Shown piece by piece: positions 1 to 9,931 of a stretch of 64,000 nucleotides of DNA (positions are counted from its first letter, which is position 1; each line of letters begins with the position of its first letter). Source of the DNA: Neoechinorhynchus agilis. Taxonomy: Eukaryota > Acanthocephala. The stretch is taken from NCBI GenBank assembly GCA_051530055.1, contig CM121341.1, positions 13,578,001 to 13,642,000 on the forward strand, given 5' to 3'. The translations under genes and the position numbers were made by a program. The notes under the pieces were generated by a model that was not told the DNA's origin, did not search any database, and worked only from the letters and a program-made list of their open reading frames with translations.

Positions 1-29
1 CATGGGTTTTATTCTTTGTTAACTAACAG

Positions 30-720
30 ATAAACGTCTTATTATAACGTCGGGGGATTCATCAACGTAAAGAGACCACTTCTTCGTTAGACCCCCAAAG
101 TGTTCGCAGATTGGATCCTGTAGAAATAACGATAAGTCTTCAACTCGGCGCTTTTTAGCGGCATTTGCTAAAGCACCATGAAAATGCAGACGGGGGAATT
201 ATTTTGATTGCTTTTAAACTGATTGCAGGATGTTGCTGATTGAAATCAAAAACACATCCAGGTGTTTTCTACGGATCGTCTTCAGTTGACGAACCGAATA
301 AGAGCTAACAGCTGGGTTTTGCCGCTAATGTCTGTGGATTCACCAATTGAAGAGACCAAACAGAGACAATTCAACGTCAAGTATGCCAAAGTGCTCGCAG
401 ATTCAATCTTGTAAATCCAAGGAAGCTTCAACAGCTATTGCTAAAATTTGTGCAATGACTGATTCAGCCTCTTTATGTGATTATCTTGCGTTTTGCTAAC
501 AACTGAATAACCCTATAACTTGCAATCAATCGCTTTTCTGACAGCTTTAGATAGATCATAAGTGTCTTAGCTTGTTTATTTTGTTGAGCTCTGATGATTT
601 CGAAGTATTCCTTAGGTTGTTCTTTTGTTGCTGAATGTTTTATTTCCAAGTGTCTCTTCAAGTTGCTTGGAACAAGCGCGTCATTCGACAGATCTGAATT
701 GAAAATCAGATAAAATAATA
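30..720 (-). mobile_element. hAT transposase fragment (ZBED5/GTF2IRD2-like), decayed
   Basis: Reading the minus strand gives pieces of a hAT-family transposase of the type found in vertebrate ZBED5, SCAND3 and GTF2IRD2. The best stretch (about 560-720) reads LVPSNLKRHLEIKHSATKEQ, the end of a BED-like zinc finger with its H-x4-H spacing, followed by PKEYFEIIRAQQNKQAK. Further 3' and in other frames come SHKEAESVIAQILAIAVEAS (about 420-480) and STDISGKTQLLALIRFVN (about 260-340), which match the DESTD start of the catalytic core. At least two frame changes separate these pieces, so it cannot be active. The stretch at 30-130 resembles 320-425, which suggests a local duplication. Terminal inverted repeats were not found. 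The family call rests on motif recall only. Confidence 0.6.
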
Positions 721-918
721 ATAATAATGGAACATCTATACATTTCGCACGGTTTAAATCACATCCGATGTAATTTTCTTTGTACCTTGGTTTTGTTCCT
801 TCCTTTTCATTTAGCTCTTTCGCAGTTTCATTCTTGCTAACGTACTTATGTTTGAAGATTGAATTATTCATATAGGTTGTTTTTTGGCGTAGAAATAAAA
901 TGATTTTATTTTTAAAAT

Positions 919-954
919 CCAATATTTCGGCACAATCTTGTGCCTTTATCAAGG
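919..954 (-). other. Hammerhead-like hairpin, probable retroelement 3' end
   Basis: The minus strand reads CTTGATAAA, then a perfect 7-bp hairpin (GGCACAA..TTGTGCC), then GAAATATTGGA. This is the layout of the hammerhead ribozymes known at the ends of Penelope-like elements: CUGANGA, stem II, GAAA. The first core box is degenerate here (UUGAUAA), so cleavage is doubtful. A second copy of the hairpin lies at 18804-18829. Confidence 0.4.
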
Positions 955-1196
955 TATAAAAATTACGTGGGGATGGATCAATATTCACTGTTCTAAGATT
1001 GAGCCTAAAGTCCGCCTTATTCCCTTTAACCGTTTTCACCTGGCAGATGAATATGGCCTCCAAAATTACACGATCACATTTTGTTTCACTGCGTGCCAAA
1101 ATGATGGCGTTGTCAATGTCCATGACGTGGCCTAGTATTCTTTTTCATTTGTTTACTTCATTTCTTGTGTAAACTTTAATCATAAATGTCTTGAAA

Positions 1197-1340
1197 TCAT
1201 TCACACCACCGCTCTGGATCACTCAGCTGCCGTCCTGGTGCAACGGTCGAAAGGACGGATGCAGCGTTCCCTCGTTGCACAGCCGGACTTATGTTTTGTA
1301 GGAGGAATGCTCCTGCCCTCTGATCACCAGTGATTCGTCT
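1197..1340 (-). mobile_element. LINE 3' tail (nuclease-like C-terminal domain), copy A
   Basis: The minus strand encodes AGAFLLQNISPAVQRGNAAS followed by about 20 more residues and a stop at 1197-1199. This is the extreme C-terminus of the non-LTR retrotransposon family found in five other places in this window (3.6-4.7, 18.9-19.3, 25.6, 27.9-28.5 and 34.6-35.0 kb). Only the tail is left, and no reverse transcriptase is adjacent. It most resembles the 34.6 kb copy, with which it shares the bases after the coding end (a GTGATCCAGAGCGG-like run). Confidence 0.6.
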
Positions 1341-1659
1341 CAATGGTCAATAAGTACATGCTCGGTCTAAGTCCGTTGCTGGAACGATGTTTTTGGAAAT
1401 GAATAACGCTCATTAATAATTTGTTATTCGCGTAGCGTTCTGAAGACCTTATTGAATCTCAAATATTTGTAGAAACTTCCGCGGCACACAGTTTGAGAAA
1501 CACTTGTTCAATCGATGATCCCGTCAATAAACACTATTCGTTAAAAGTGGCCAAGAATTCAATATGGCAAAATGTAAAATTTTAGGAATAAAGAGTATAA
1601 AATAGTTTTTCCTAAAAAATCAATAGTTAATAATAACACATTTTGATTTTTTGACTCAC

Positions 1660-2040
1660 AAAGAAGCGGACCCACGTACATTGGGGTCCTCATAAACACT
1701 CCAGTTCTGATTGAAAAATGAAACGGGCTATTGAATTTGGGGTGGATTACGAGTCCGGGCTTGTGGCAAGGTGTTTATTGCTTGCAGGAGAGCTTGTAAG
1801 GTTTGTCTTTCCTCCGATTCATTTCAGGTTATGATATCCGAGAAGATTGAGCAGTGCTGAAAAAGGAGCGTAGATGTAGGGAGGCGCGAAGTATTGGAGG
1901 GTGAAACGAATTAGTATTACGAGTGGTGTGCTCATGTGAAAAGGAGGCGATATGTGAAAGAAATTGTGGTGGTAGGGTTGAGAGGCGTTTTGATTGTTTA
2001 ATGAAAATAGCATCAAGGCATTCGGTGAGAGGGGGAAAGT
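1660..2040 (-). mobile_element. LINE reverse-transcriptase C-terminal fragment
   Basis: In the minus-strand frame around 1820-2020 the text HIASFSHEHTTRNTNSF appears. It fits the H-x-H-x-TR element that ends the RT polypeptide of CR1/RTE/Rex-type LINEs (usually followed by a serine/tyrosine-rich tract and WN). The segment just 5' (plus 1975-2040, containing GGCGTTTTGATTGTTT) recurs at 33585-33665, next to a clear RT fragment of the same strand, so the two are parts of one family. It is broken and cut at both ends. Confidence 0.45.
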
Positions 2041-2054
2041 AAGTTGTTCAAATT

Positions 2055-2300
2055 TTAGTTTAATGTCTCGAGATTTTTATGGAAATTTTTTGTTGTTGTT
2101 TCTTAAAAGTACATTATCCCATCCATTAAAAGGCACTTTCAAGTACACCCATTAATAAACGAGCTGTACAAATTGGAACGAATGATTCAAAATACACGTA
2201 ATGCTCATGTACCAAATTAAAACCTAGTCAGTTACAAATAAGTATTTTGGCATTTTTTCGACGAGAAAAAATCATTAGCGTTTACTTTTGCTTTCCAAAT
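2055..2300. repeat. Dispersed repeat, copy 1 (pairs with 7050-7300)
   Basis: About 240 bp align in direct orientation with 7050-7300, sharing landmarks such as CATTAATAAACGAGCT, ACAAATAAGTAT and GCATTTTTT in the same order and spacing. By eye the two copies agree at roughly 70%. No coding potential and no terminal repeats are visible. The repeat overlaps the end of the unrecognised broken coding block. Confidence 0.6.
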
Positions 2301-3480
2301 CTGCTAACTTTTGTCGTGATATGGAGTTGTAACCAAACAACCTCGAAGGGCACACTATGCCAGAATCGGTGCACCACACTTCCTAAACCAATCGTCAATA
2401 CAGGAGGGGGACTGGTAAGCGAAGGCTCCTCGTCCATCGAGAGCAACGCTCTCAGCCGTGCGAAATTGGCAGGAGACCCATCGCGAGTATGGGTCCTACA
2501 GTTAGCCCCACATATTGTTAGTAAAGCCAACTTCTCTTGACGGCTCCGCAGAACGGGAGCAACCACCTTCACCATGTTCACCGAATTAGCAAACTCCATT
2601 TTAGAGATCGGATTGACCATGCCCGAAGTTATCAAGTTGTATTCCCGGTCCTCACATGTTATACCATCCAGGCAATGAAGTACATTCTGAGTGACTTCCT
2701 TGAAGACGCGCACAAAGCGTTCGTCTTTAGCCGGAGGGGGAGCTATCGTGTACACCGTCCGCCAGTCTGATGTAGTTTGCAGATCAACCACCCTCGATCG
2801 GCACTTGGAAACCACAACCAATTTGTGAGAGTCAGTTTCTGTTGTGCACGACCCGTGTACACGATATGATTCGGGTCTCGAATGTCTTTAAGTGCCTCCT
2901 CCGACTTCATGTCTACGTTGAGTATCGGAACTGCTTCCGGATCAGCTGGAGTTAAGCCAATCATAGACTCAAAGTCGATCCCCCTACCGACAACAACACA
3001 GACGTGACAAGAGGACACTGTACGAAAGACTAAATGATTTTCCTCAAGGGTGCGCATTTCGTAGATACATCCTGAACCAGTGATTTTCTCTATATTCGCT
3101 TGATAGTTAGTGGGTCGATAAGTCAAAGAGATCGGATTGCCGTTGAGCGCGTGCATAAGGGCGTCCTACTCCCTGGCAAAGGCCTCGGAATGACCACTCT
3201 GAACAGCAAGAGAGGTGGAGATGTAAGCTTTGAAAAAGAAGCTCACATTTTGCCTGCCGTCCTCAAATTGGCTGCCTCCGAAACCCAACCCGAGGAGCAA
3301 TACTCCCGGAAACGCATGTTGCGCATCGCCTGGAGAAGGGCAGAACGGCGAGCCATCCGCCACTCACCCTTCTCCACCATCTGAGCATCAGCCGACAACG
3401 CTTCCAGCTCATGACCAGGACAGCACAAAGGTATTGCTTCCGCAGATGCAGGGCCTGCACCAACGCCCGCAACATGGGAG
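2282..3480 (-). pseudogene. Unrecognised broken coding block, probably element-derived
   Basis: The minus strand carries two overlapping open stretches (2743-3156 and 2282-2821, 137 and 179 residues) in different frames, plus shorter ones up to about 3480. Base composition is clearly higher in G+C than the flanks, similar to the LINE copy that follows at 3.6 kb. The 179-residue stretch has cysteines spaced as LTICGANCRTHT and a proline-rich run SLTSPPPVLTIG. I recognise no family: a LINE first ORF, another element's accessory protein or an old captured gene are all possible. It looks broken and is treated as a fossil. Confidence 0.4.
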
Positions 3481-3559
3481 GATTATCTATATGGGCATAA
3501 TACAGCCCAGTCTTTTGCTGGAATTACCAGTACGCGGACATTGTTGCGAACTTTGTCAT

Positions 3560-4684
3560 CAAATGAAAAGGCTTGCCGCGTCAAGTCAGGGCCAACGTCC
3601 CTTCTATCGCATTCCTCTTCATTGCGTACAAAGGCTTCGATGTCTCGAGGGCATAGTCAGCGCAGAGCGAAATCGTCGAAGGTTTTAGAAATCTGGCACC
3701 CGGTTTAGAATTGATCACTCTAGACCGGCTGAGTCTTCTATGAAGCTGCATTTTTGGTTCTAATGTGGAAAATGAAATCGACCATCTACTCCCGAACATC
3801 ACGATGCTGTGCGATAGAGTCCGGGAACTTTCGTCACACGAGGCTCTATTCCTGATCAAGAATACCCTCTTTATCCCAAAACTACTTTATAAACTGCGTA
3901 CGGCTTCCTTCTCCAAACACTTCGATAAGTTAAAGAAACTCGATGACATTGTGAAGGCGTGTCTTGAGCACATTTTAAATATCCAGCTATCAGACGAGGC
4001 CTGGCGACAAGCTACATTGCCTGTATCGTCTGGGGGCTTGGGTATTCGAAAAACAGTAGATTTTTAGGATCATTCGAAGGGAGTCGGGATCTGGTAAAAC
4101 GTATATTGAGACCTATGTTCTGTTTAGCGGATGAATTTTTAGTGGTAGTCCAGGAATGGTGGGAGAAGATGGGTTACAACCACGTTCCCGTGAATGGCCT
4201 AAAGCAGTCTATGTGGGATACACCTTTAGTCGCCCGAGCTCATAGTTCTCTAATTTCGGGCTCTCGCGACCAGGTCGACCGGGCTAGATTGCTGGCAGTC
4301 TCAGAATCGGGAGCATGGTTAGAAGCCCTACCCATTGCATCCGTGGGAACACTCCTCGTAGACGAAGCAGTTCGGATCGGAGTGTCCCTCAGATTAAGTC
4401 TACCGATTTATGTCGAACATCATTGCCGGTGTGGAATGATCGTGGATCCACCGGGGAGACATGGTCTTGTTTGCAACAAATCAGGGGGTCGTTTCTCACG
4501 GCATGCTGAGCTGAACGACGTAATTTCGCGTGCCCTAAATATGGTGAACGTCCCAAATATTTTAGAGCCAAGCAACCTGTGCCGACGCCAAAACATTGGT
4601 CTCGCGATCCAAAGAGGAAACGCAGCGAGTGTGGTCGCGACCACTGAGGGGAGAGCGATGCCTCTTCTTCGTGTACGGTGGTGA
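3560..4684 (+). mobile_element. LINE fragment: RT thumb region plus nuclease-like C-terminal domain, copy B
   Basis: This is the longest copy of the window's main non-LTR retrotransposon. Frame 3765-4067 carries the end of the RT domain (ALFLIKNTLFIPKLLYKLRT, then LSDEAWRQATLPVSSGGLGI). After a stop and a frame change, 4106-4684 carries DRARLLAVSESGAWLEALPI and a Cys/His region (HHCRCG, RHGLVC, GRFSRHAELN), then EPSNLCR. The part with the putative PDDEXK residues (DGRxPDG..WDAT in copies C and E) is deleted, and the copy jumps to IGLAIQRGNAASV and ends RW-stop. The C-terminal domain resembles the restriction-like endonuclease arrangement of R2/NeSL-class LINEs, but the exact clade is inference. 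An upstream part (3560-3765) looks like more of the RT but is degraded. Confidence 0.7.
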
Positions 4685-4719
4685 TTGTTTTAACGTTTTG
4701 TTGTTGTGTGTGTAACAAA

Positions 4720-7049
4720 AAGTGTATAAAATAAACTGAAATTATTGGAAAATAAAATTATCAAACTGAGCATACAAGGAAAATGTCGCGCGTTTTTATC
4801 AATGCGTTATTATAAACTGAAATAACTGATCAGCATTCATGCGAAAACTTCGTTTAGACAATAAAAGAGAAAAAATTATAGTTTTTGTCTCTTGGTTAGG
4901 ATATAATTAAAATCTCTTTGTGATACACCACGACATAACGGCTTGTTCCATTATTTGAAATAGTAGCAGGGTACTCAATTTACTATTTAACGACGATTTG
5001 GAAAACCATTAATTCTCAAATTATATTTGCGTTTTTCATAATTATTGTATGGACGTGTTTTTCATGAAATCCTCATTGAAGGTAAACTCGAATTGTCTAA
5101 ATTTCACGAACTTTAATAAAATTTTAGTGCCAACATTAATAAAAAAAGAGATAAATTTATCACAATATCCCATTTTTACAAACTCGGGTAAAAAAATTCT
5201 GCTCAGAATTCAAAGTATTTTAAAGTTAAGCACGACGTAGATTGAGGAAATTTATGATAAAAGAATGATTTTGTTTCAACGACAAAAACTACATGAAAGG
5301 TCTGCAAATCAAAAATTACGCTTGTAATAAAGATCTATGTGATCATTAAAAAATCACAATAATTGCACAAGGTTCATGACATTCCGATTTAGCATGACGG
5401 CCAGCCTTAGTGCATATGAAGAGATTCCTAGTGCGGTAACCAGTCGGCTAGAAACTAATTCTATACAACGATCCAATTGTCGAAATGGAGCTCTTAGAAG
5501 TTCGGGTTAGTAGACAAAAACAAGTGTGAGATCTACGGGGTTAGTAAATTTGCATAAATTCTTAAAATATACCGAGAACCGTAACGGTATTCGTTTCTAA
5601 ATGGGTCACGGACCATAACATATAGCTAAGTATCACACTTAAATGAAAGATGAGTTTAGGGAACCAAGAATCCACAAACAAATGGAGATTTAATTTTGAC
5701 TAATGCGCTATCGAGACCGATTGGTTTAAAATAAGAGCAGCACATCAGGAAATAAATGAAAGTTGTTGACTAATGAGCTTTTCATTAAAATTACTTTGTT
5801 ATAAACCTTAATTTATCCCTTTAAACGTATTAAACGTTTGCAAATATACAATAGATTTTTCAATTTGTAAAGCGTTGGATAGTTTCACGAGCAATATTGT
5901 TACATTTCCAATACTGTGGTCAACCTTAAAAACTTCGTGCGCATCTTTGTAAGAAAAGCGTTTCATACAAATTGTTTTTTTAAAGACGACCGGATCATCT
6001 TGAGACCCTCAATCTTTAAATCACTTTTAGGATAGCCAGTAATTAAGGATGCAACGATGGTTGAAACCTAATTTTATAGCGGGAGGATACCGAATGCAAA
6101 TTATAATGTAAACCATATTATTTGTAAAATGCAGTTTTGAAAAAGCTTTCTATTGCTCATCATTTATTGAATTTTTTAAAGATGTCGCTATTTATTGCTG
6201 TTAGTAAAATACTGCAATGCTCAATTCAAAAACAGATTTTTCGAGCCTTGATGTATCTAAATGAAATATTCTTATGTTTCTGTAAAAGCGGTTCTTGTTG
6301 TTTTATTAGAAAAACTGTAAAACCAAAATGATCGGCAGAAACTGATTAACCCTTTTTATTGCCTCGAAAACGCGTACACGTTGTAAACTATGTAGAGCTG
6401 TCGCTGGAAAACTTTTGCCTTAATTTCAATTAAGTTAATCTTTGAATGTGCGATTTATTTCAACGATTTTTAAGTTTCACTCGCTTTGCTTTATAGTGAA
6501 AATTCAAAAAGACTTGTATTGGAATATAAAAGGTAAGCCTAATTTTCGCTTTGAAAGCTTTGTTGGATTCGTCGCAACTTTCAAAGAAAGGTGTTTATTG
6601 ACGAGATCAACGATATCGCAGAGCACAGGAGGTTTTCCTTCGTGAGTTAAAGCAGGACTCACGTTTCAAAGAACATCAAAAGAGCATCGATTTTCGCTAA
6701 GAATCTTTCACTGTGAAAAACAGCTAAGTAACTTTCAATTTGATCTCGAAACAATTTATAGTAAGTTTCGGCAGCAGGCCAAACCCATAAGGAGTACAGT
6801 GTCCATTTGGACGCTTCAGAGGGCACCCGAAAAATAAAGAAAATTTATATATAAATCGATTAAGATTTATGAAAATATTTGTTTTAATTCTTAGGATCGG
6901 AAGATGGATTTGTTATCCCGAACAATCAAATTTCAAAAGGAAATGAGTTCGTATCTGTAAAAACCAATTTTCGCATTCATGCAAAAGGTTTTCTAACCTT
7001 AGCTTTCCATTTCCACAAGACACAATATAGTATAAAATTCGCAAACTAA
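4720..7049. other. No gene recognised (AT-rich intergenic)
   Basis: The stretch between the LINE copy and the 7.05 kb repeat has only short open frames (maximum about 67 codons) of random-looking composition. I see no RNA gene, tandem array or element end. Poly-A/T runs are frequent. An open frame at 6442-6645 has no features that suggest coding. Confidence 0.5.
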
Positions 7050-7300
7050 CAATTTAGGGTCTCAGAATTTTTATGCAAAAGTTTTATTTCTTAAAAAACG
7101 CATTATCTTATCCATTAGAAAACACTTTAAAGTACATGCATTAATAAACGAGCTATGTCAATTTTAACAAATTATTAAAAATACGTGTTATGTTCCTGCT
7201 GCAGTTTGAAATCGAATCAACGACAAATAAGTATGTTTGCATTTTTTTTATTTCGACCAGAAAAACGATAATGCTTTTAATAGAAAATCTTACTGGACAG
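7050..7300. repeat. Dispersed repeat, copy 2 (pairs with 2055-2300)
   Basis: Direct-orientation partner of the repeat at 2055-2300; shared blocks include CATTAATAAACGAGCT and ACAAATAAGTAT. The two copies sit about 5 kb apart and are clearly diverged, so this is an old duplication or an unnamed element family. No coding capacity is seen. Confidence 0.6.
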
Positions 7301-7490
7301 AATTCAAAGCTGTTTAAGTTAAATTCAACGTGGGCGGGATAAATCAATTACTGTTTTATGGTTTCGGATTCATGGTTAAGGAATGATTTGATTCTAAGCA
7401 CTAAAACTACCCACTGCGTTACCTCCTTCATTCGTATCAGACATTGTCACTAAGATTATTAACACTTTAAACCATTTTCAAGTTTCTGTG

Positions 7491-7892
7491 TCATTTGAAG
7501 TCATCTTTACGAAACCATAACTGTCCTTCGAGTTCTTCGGCACAATCATCACAAAACCAAGCAGCGTTGGCTTCGGCTCTCAAGGCTTCTACCGCTATAT
7601 TGGTTAATCCAGAGCAAGATAAATGGTATGCTGATCTACAAGGTCCTTCACACCGTATTAAGACGGTTTCGTTTGGTATGAAATGCCGACAGTCTTTGCA
7701 GTACATACTGGATTGGTTTTCGAAATGAATCGCCTCGATTTTATTATTAGCGGTAATGGTGTACGGCGACCGATAAGAGTCTGTTTCGTATGGGATATCC
7801 TCTTCGTTGTCTGCACTTGAATATTCTGCATCTTTCTCAGAAGGATTACTTGGCGAGAAAAGATTGTCAGGCAAATCCATTCCATTGTCCAT
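7491..7892 (-). CDS. Small PHD-finger protein, Pygopus-like spacing
   Basis: 133 residues from the chosen ATG (7890-7892, MDNGMDLPDN); the frame stays open 27 bases further upstream but without an ATG. Residues 1-60 are acidic and Ser-rich (SSADNEEDIPYE). Residues 70-120 form a PHD zinc finger: CKDC, then CEGPC, then YHLSC, then WFCDDC, giving the C4HC3 ligands. The segment SGLTNIAVEALRAEANAAW aligns well with the Pygopus PHD finger (GLT..A...L.AE..A.W.C), a family that reads H3K4 methylation and co-activates Wnt/beta-catenin target genes. The N-terminal Pygopus box was not found; an upstream exon is possible because the frame opens just after potential splice signals. Function in the nucleus is inferred. 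It could also be a different short PHD reader. Confidence 0.55.
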   Translation of the reverse strand: MDNGMDLPDNLFSPSNPSEKDAEYSSADNEEDIPYETDSYRSPYTITANNKIEAIHFENQSSMYCKDCRHFIPNETVLIRCEGPCRSAYHLSCSGLTNIAVEALRAEANAAWFCDDCAEELEGQLWFRKDDFK

Positions 7893-9265
7893 GTCTAAAA
7901 GATTGAGAAAGTACCGCAAACCTACTCATCGACCAACCTTCTTTTTGTGACATTTATTTTTCACCAAATTTTTTGTGTGTATTTTTAAACACTTGGTCGA
8001 TCAAGCTGCTAGTAATTTGGTTGAGGGGTGCGTAAGTTTAGAGTTTTATTTTAATAGCTGGTTGACAAGCAAAAGCTCACTAAAAGGTCCATTTCAAAAA
8101 GGATTGTCTAAAAGAAGTCAAATAGACGTCATAAAACTATCGTTATTGGTGTTTTCGGGCTACCGCGATTTGTAGTAAGAGAAAATTTAGAATTTTTGGT
8201 GTTGAAACTTCATATAATTTCAAATGCATGGCGCATTTATGCATTTTTGTCTTTTCACAAAAATGAGCAAATTGATATCCAAAGATGAATTTATTTGAAA
8301 TTACAATAGCAATAGCGCATCCTCTTGTTCGGCGCAGACGACGTTCAACTTGCAAAAAATATGCAAAAAGCGAACTCAGTTGTTCAATGAATATGTTTCA
8401 ATATAAGCATGAAAGATGACTATATAATCAGTTGGAATTGTCTTAAGAAAATTCCGTTGAACTAAGATACCAACAAAAGTTGAAGAGTACACCTTAGATT
8501 GCCGTTTAGATTTTCTTGAAGAGTTACGATGCGAATCACCCACAGCCTGTTCTATCTTATACGCGACGACATTATTGTTAGCATTTCGGAAGTAAAACAA
8601 TTATGGTACGTCGCAATATCCAATAAGTCTTAATAGTGTTTTATGTCTAGACCATAGCAGAAATTCTAGACGCCGTTCGTCTTCATAACATGCGAATATC
8701 GAGGACTATTAACATAAGGATACTTGAAGACGCTACATGGAATGTAAACAAATTTATAAATCATCAGTGTTCGCCTAACGCTAATGATATGGGACTTGGG
8801 CGCAATGAAATACTCATTTATATGATAAAAAAAGTGTTATCATCGACGTAAGACTTTTAGCGATGACTATAACAGGGAAAACAGAATGACATTTTTTATA
8901 AAGGTGAAAGATTACTTGCTTGGCGAACAGCTTGAAAAATGATAGTATGTTAAACCGAAGTTTGCGCTAGTGAACAATCCGAAATTTTTTAAAATTACCA
9001 ACGATTTACTTTGAACACATTATTCAGATAAATAGGTTTTTGTTTCTTTTCAAATAATCAAACAAAATTTCAAATTTTATTTGTTGTGTGAATTTCACCA
9101 AAAAAGCAGCGCGAGAAAATGAAGACATGCACTCGCACGTTCAATAAAAATCACGTGCAAGGGTTTTAGTGGGGTTGCAGCGAACATATGGCATCCAAAA
9201 TCGCTACTACTTTAGTTTGAGTTCCACCAAATCTTCATCCTCTCACTCAAACGCTTCTTGTAAAT
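7893..9265. other. No gene recognised
   Basis: This lies between the PHD gene and the calcium sensor. Minus-strand frames at 8143-8355 and 8376-8600 are open but without recognisable domains. The latter holds a basic stretch (SSRKSKRQSK) followed by a GTGTAC donor-like site and could be a 5' exon of the PHD gene; this is speculation. The region 9090-9265 would be the 3' flank of the calcium sensor. Confidence 0.35.
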
Positions 9266-9931
9266 CTAAGACGAGGTGGTTGCCGCCGACCCTTCCGCAA
9301 CACTCTCAGGAACTTGCTCAGTTTCTGGAGTCGCAGTAAACATTGGCGTCAGCATTGCTCGCACAACTTCATCCATAACGCATCCACGTATAAACTCATC
9401 ACGATTAATGCGATTGTCATGATCCTTATCGAGATGTTGCATTATGAAGTCTACTCTTTTCTTTGGATCGTTCGCACCAGTGCGATCTTCCTTTCCCATT
9501 AAATCATATATGGCCGTTAATATCTTGACCATCTCTTTTTTTTCAACATATCCGTTTTTGTTCACGTCGTATATATCAAATGCCATCTTAAGTTTATCCT
9601 CAAGGCGACCATTGGAAGTGATAGATAGTGCAACCAGGAATTCCACAAAGTCGATGTAACCAGAATTATCAGTATCAAATGTATGAAAGACGTGAGATAC
9701 AAACTTTTCAGGCTTGGCAGCAGCGTCGCCAGTCGTGCTTCCATAACACAGCTTGTATGCTTCGAGCAACTTCTTCTTATCAAGACGTCCATTGGGACAA
9801 TCAGTAAGGAACGCCTTATGCCATTGACGAATACGATTCTCATCGTAGAGCGTGTTGTTCAAAAGAAGCTGAACGTCGTCGTTGGTGAGCACACTGGCAT
9901 CTTCCTTGGATTTTGTTGATTTGCCACCCAT
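9266..9931 (-). CDS. Neuronal calcium sensor (NCS/hippocalcin family)
   Basis: An intact single-exon frame of 221 residues. The start MGGKSTKS gives an N-terminal glycine suited to myristoylation, as in frequenin, neurocalcin and recoverin, which use a calcium-myristoyl switch to bind membranes. Three canonical EF-hand loops follow: DTDNSGYIDFVEF (about 90-102), DVNKNGYVEKKEM (about 126-138) and DKDHDNRINRDEF (about 174-186). The first hand (around NGRLDKKKL, residues 48-56) is degenerate, as in the family, where EF1 does not bind calcium. The C-terminal tail beyond residue 200 (TATPETEQVPES...) is about 20-25 residues longer than the usual ~190-residue proteins and is acidic/Ser-Thr-rich. 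It probably acts in neurons as a Ca2+-dependent regulator of receptors or kinases. Its exact orthologue among NCS members is unclear. Confidence 0.88.
   Translation of the reverse strand: MGGKSTKSKEDASVLTNDDVQLLLNNTLYDENRIRQWHKAFLTDCPNGRLDKKKLLEAYKLCYGSTTGDAAAKPEKFVSHVFHTFDTDNSGYIDFVEFLVALSITSNGRLEDKLKMAFDIYDVNKNGYVEKKEMVKILTAIYDLMGKEDRTGANDPKKRVDFIMQHLDKDHDNRINRDEFIRGCVMDEVVRAMLTPMFTATPETEQVPESVAEGSAATTSS

Noticed and set aside
9314-9919. Plus-strand open frames opposite the calcium sensor
   Set aside because: Complement shadows of a well-supported EF-hand gene.
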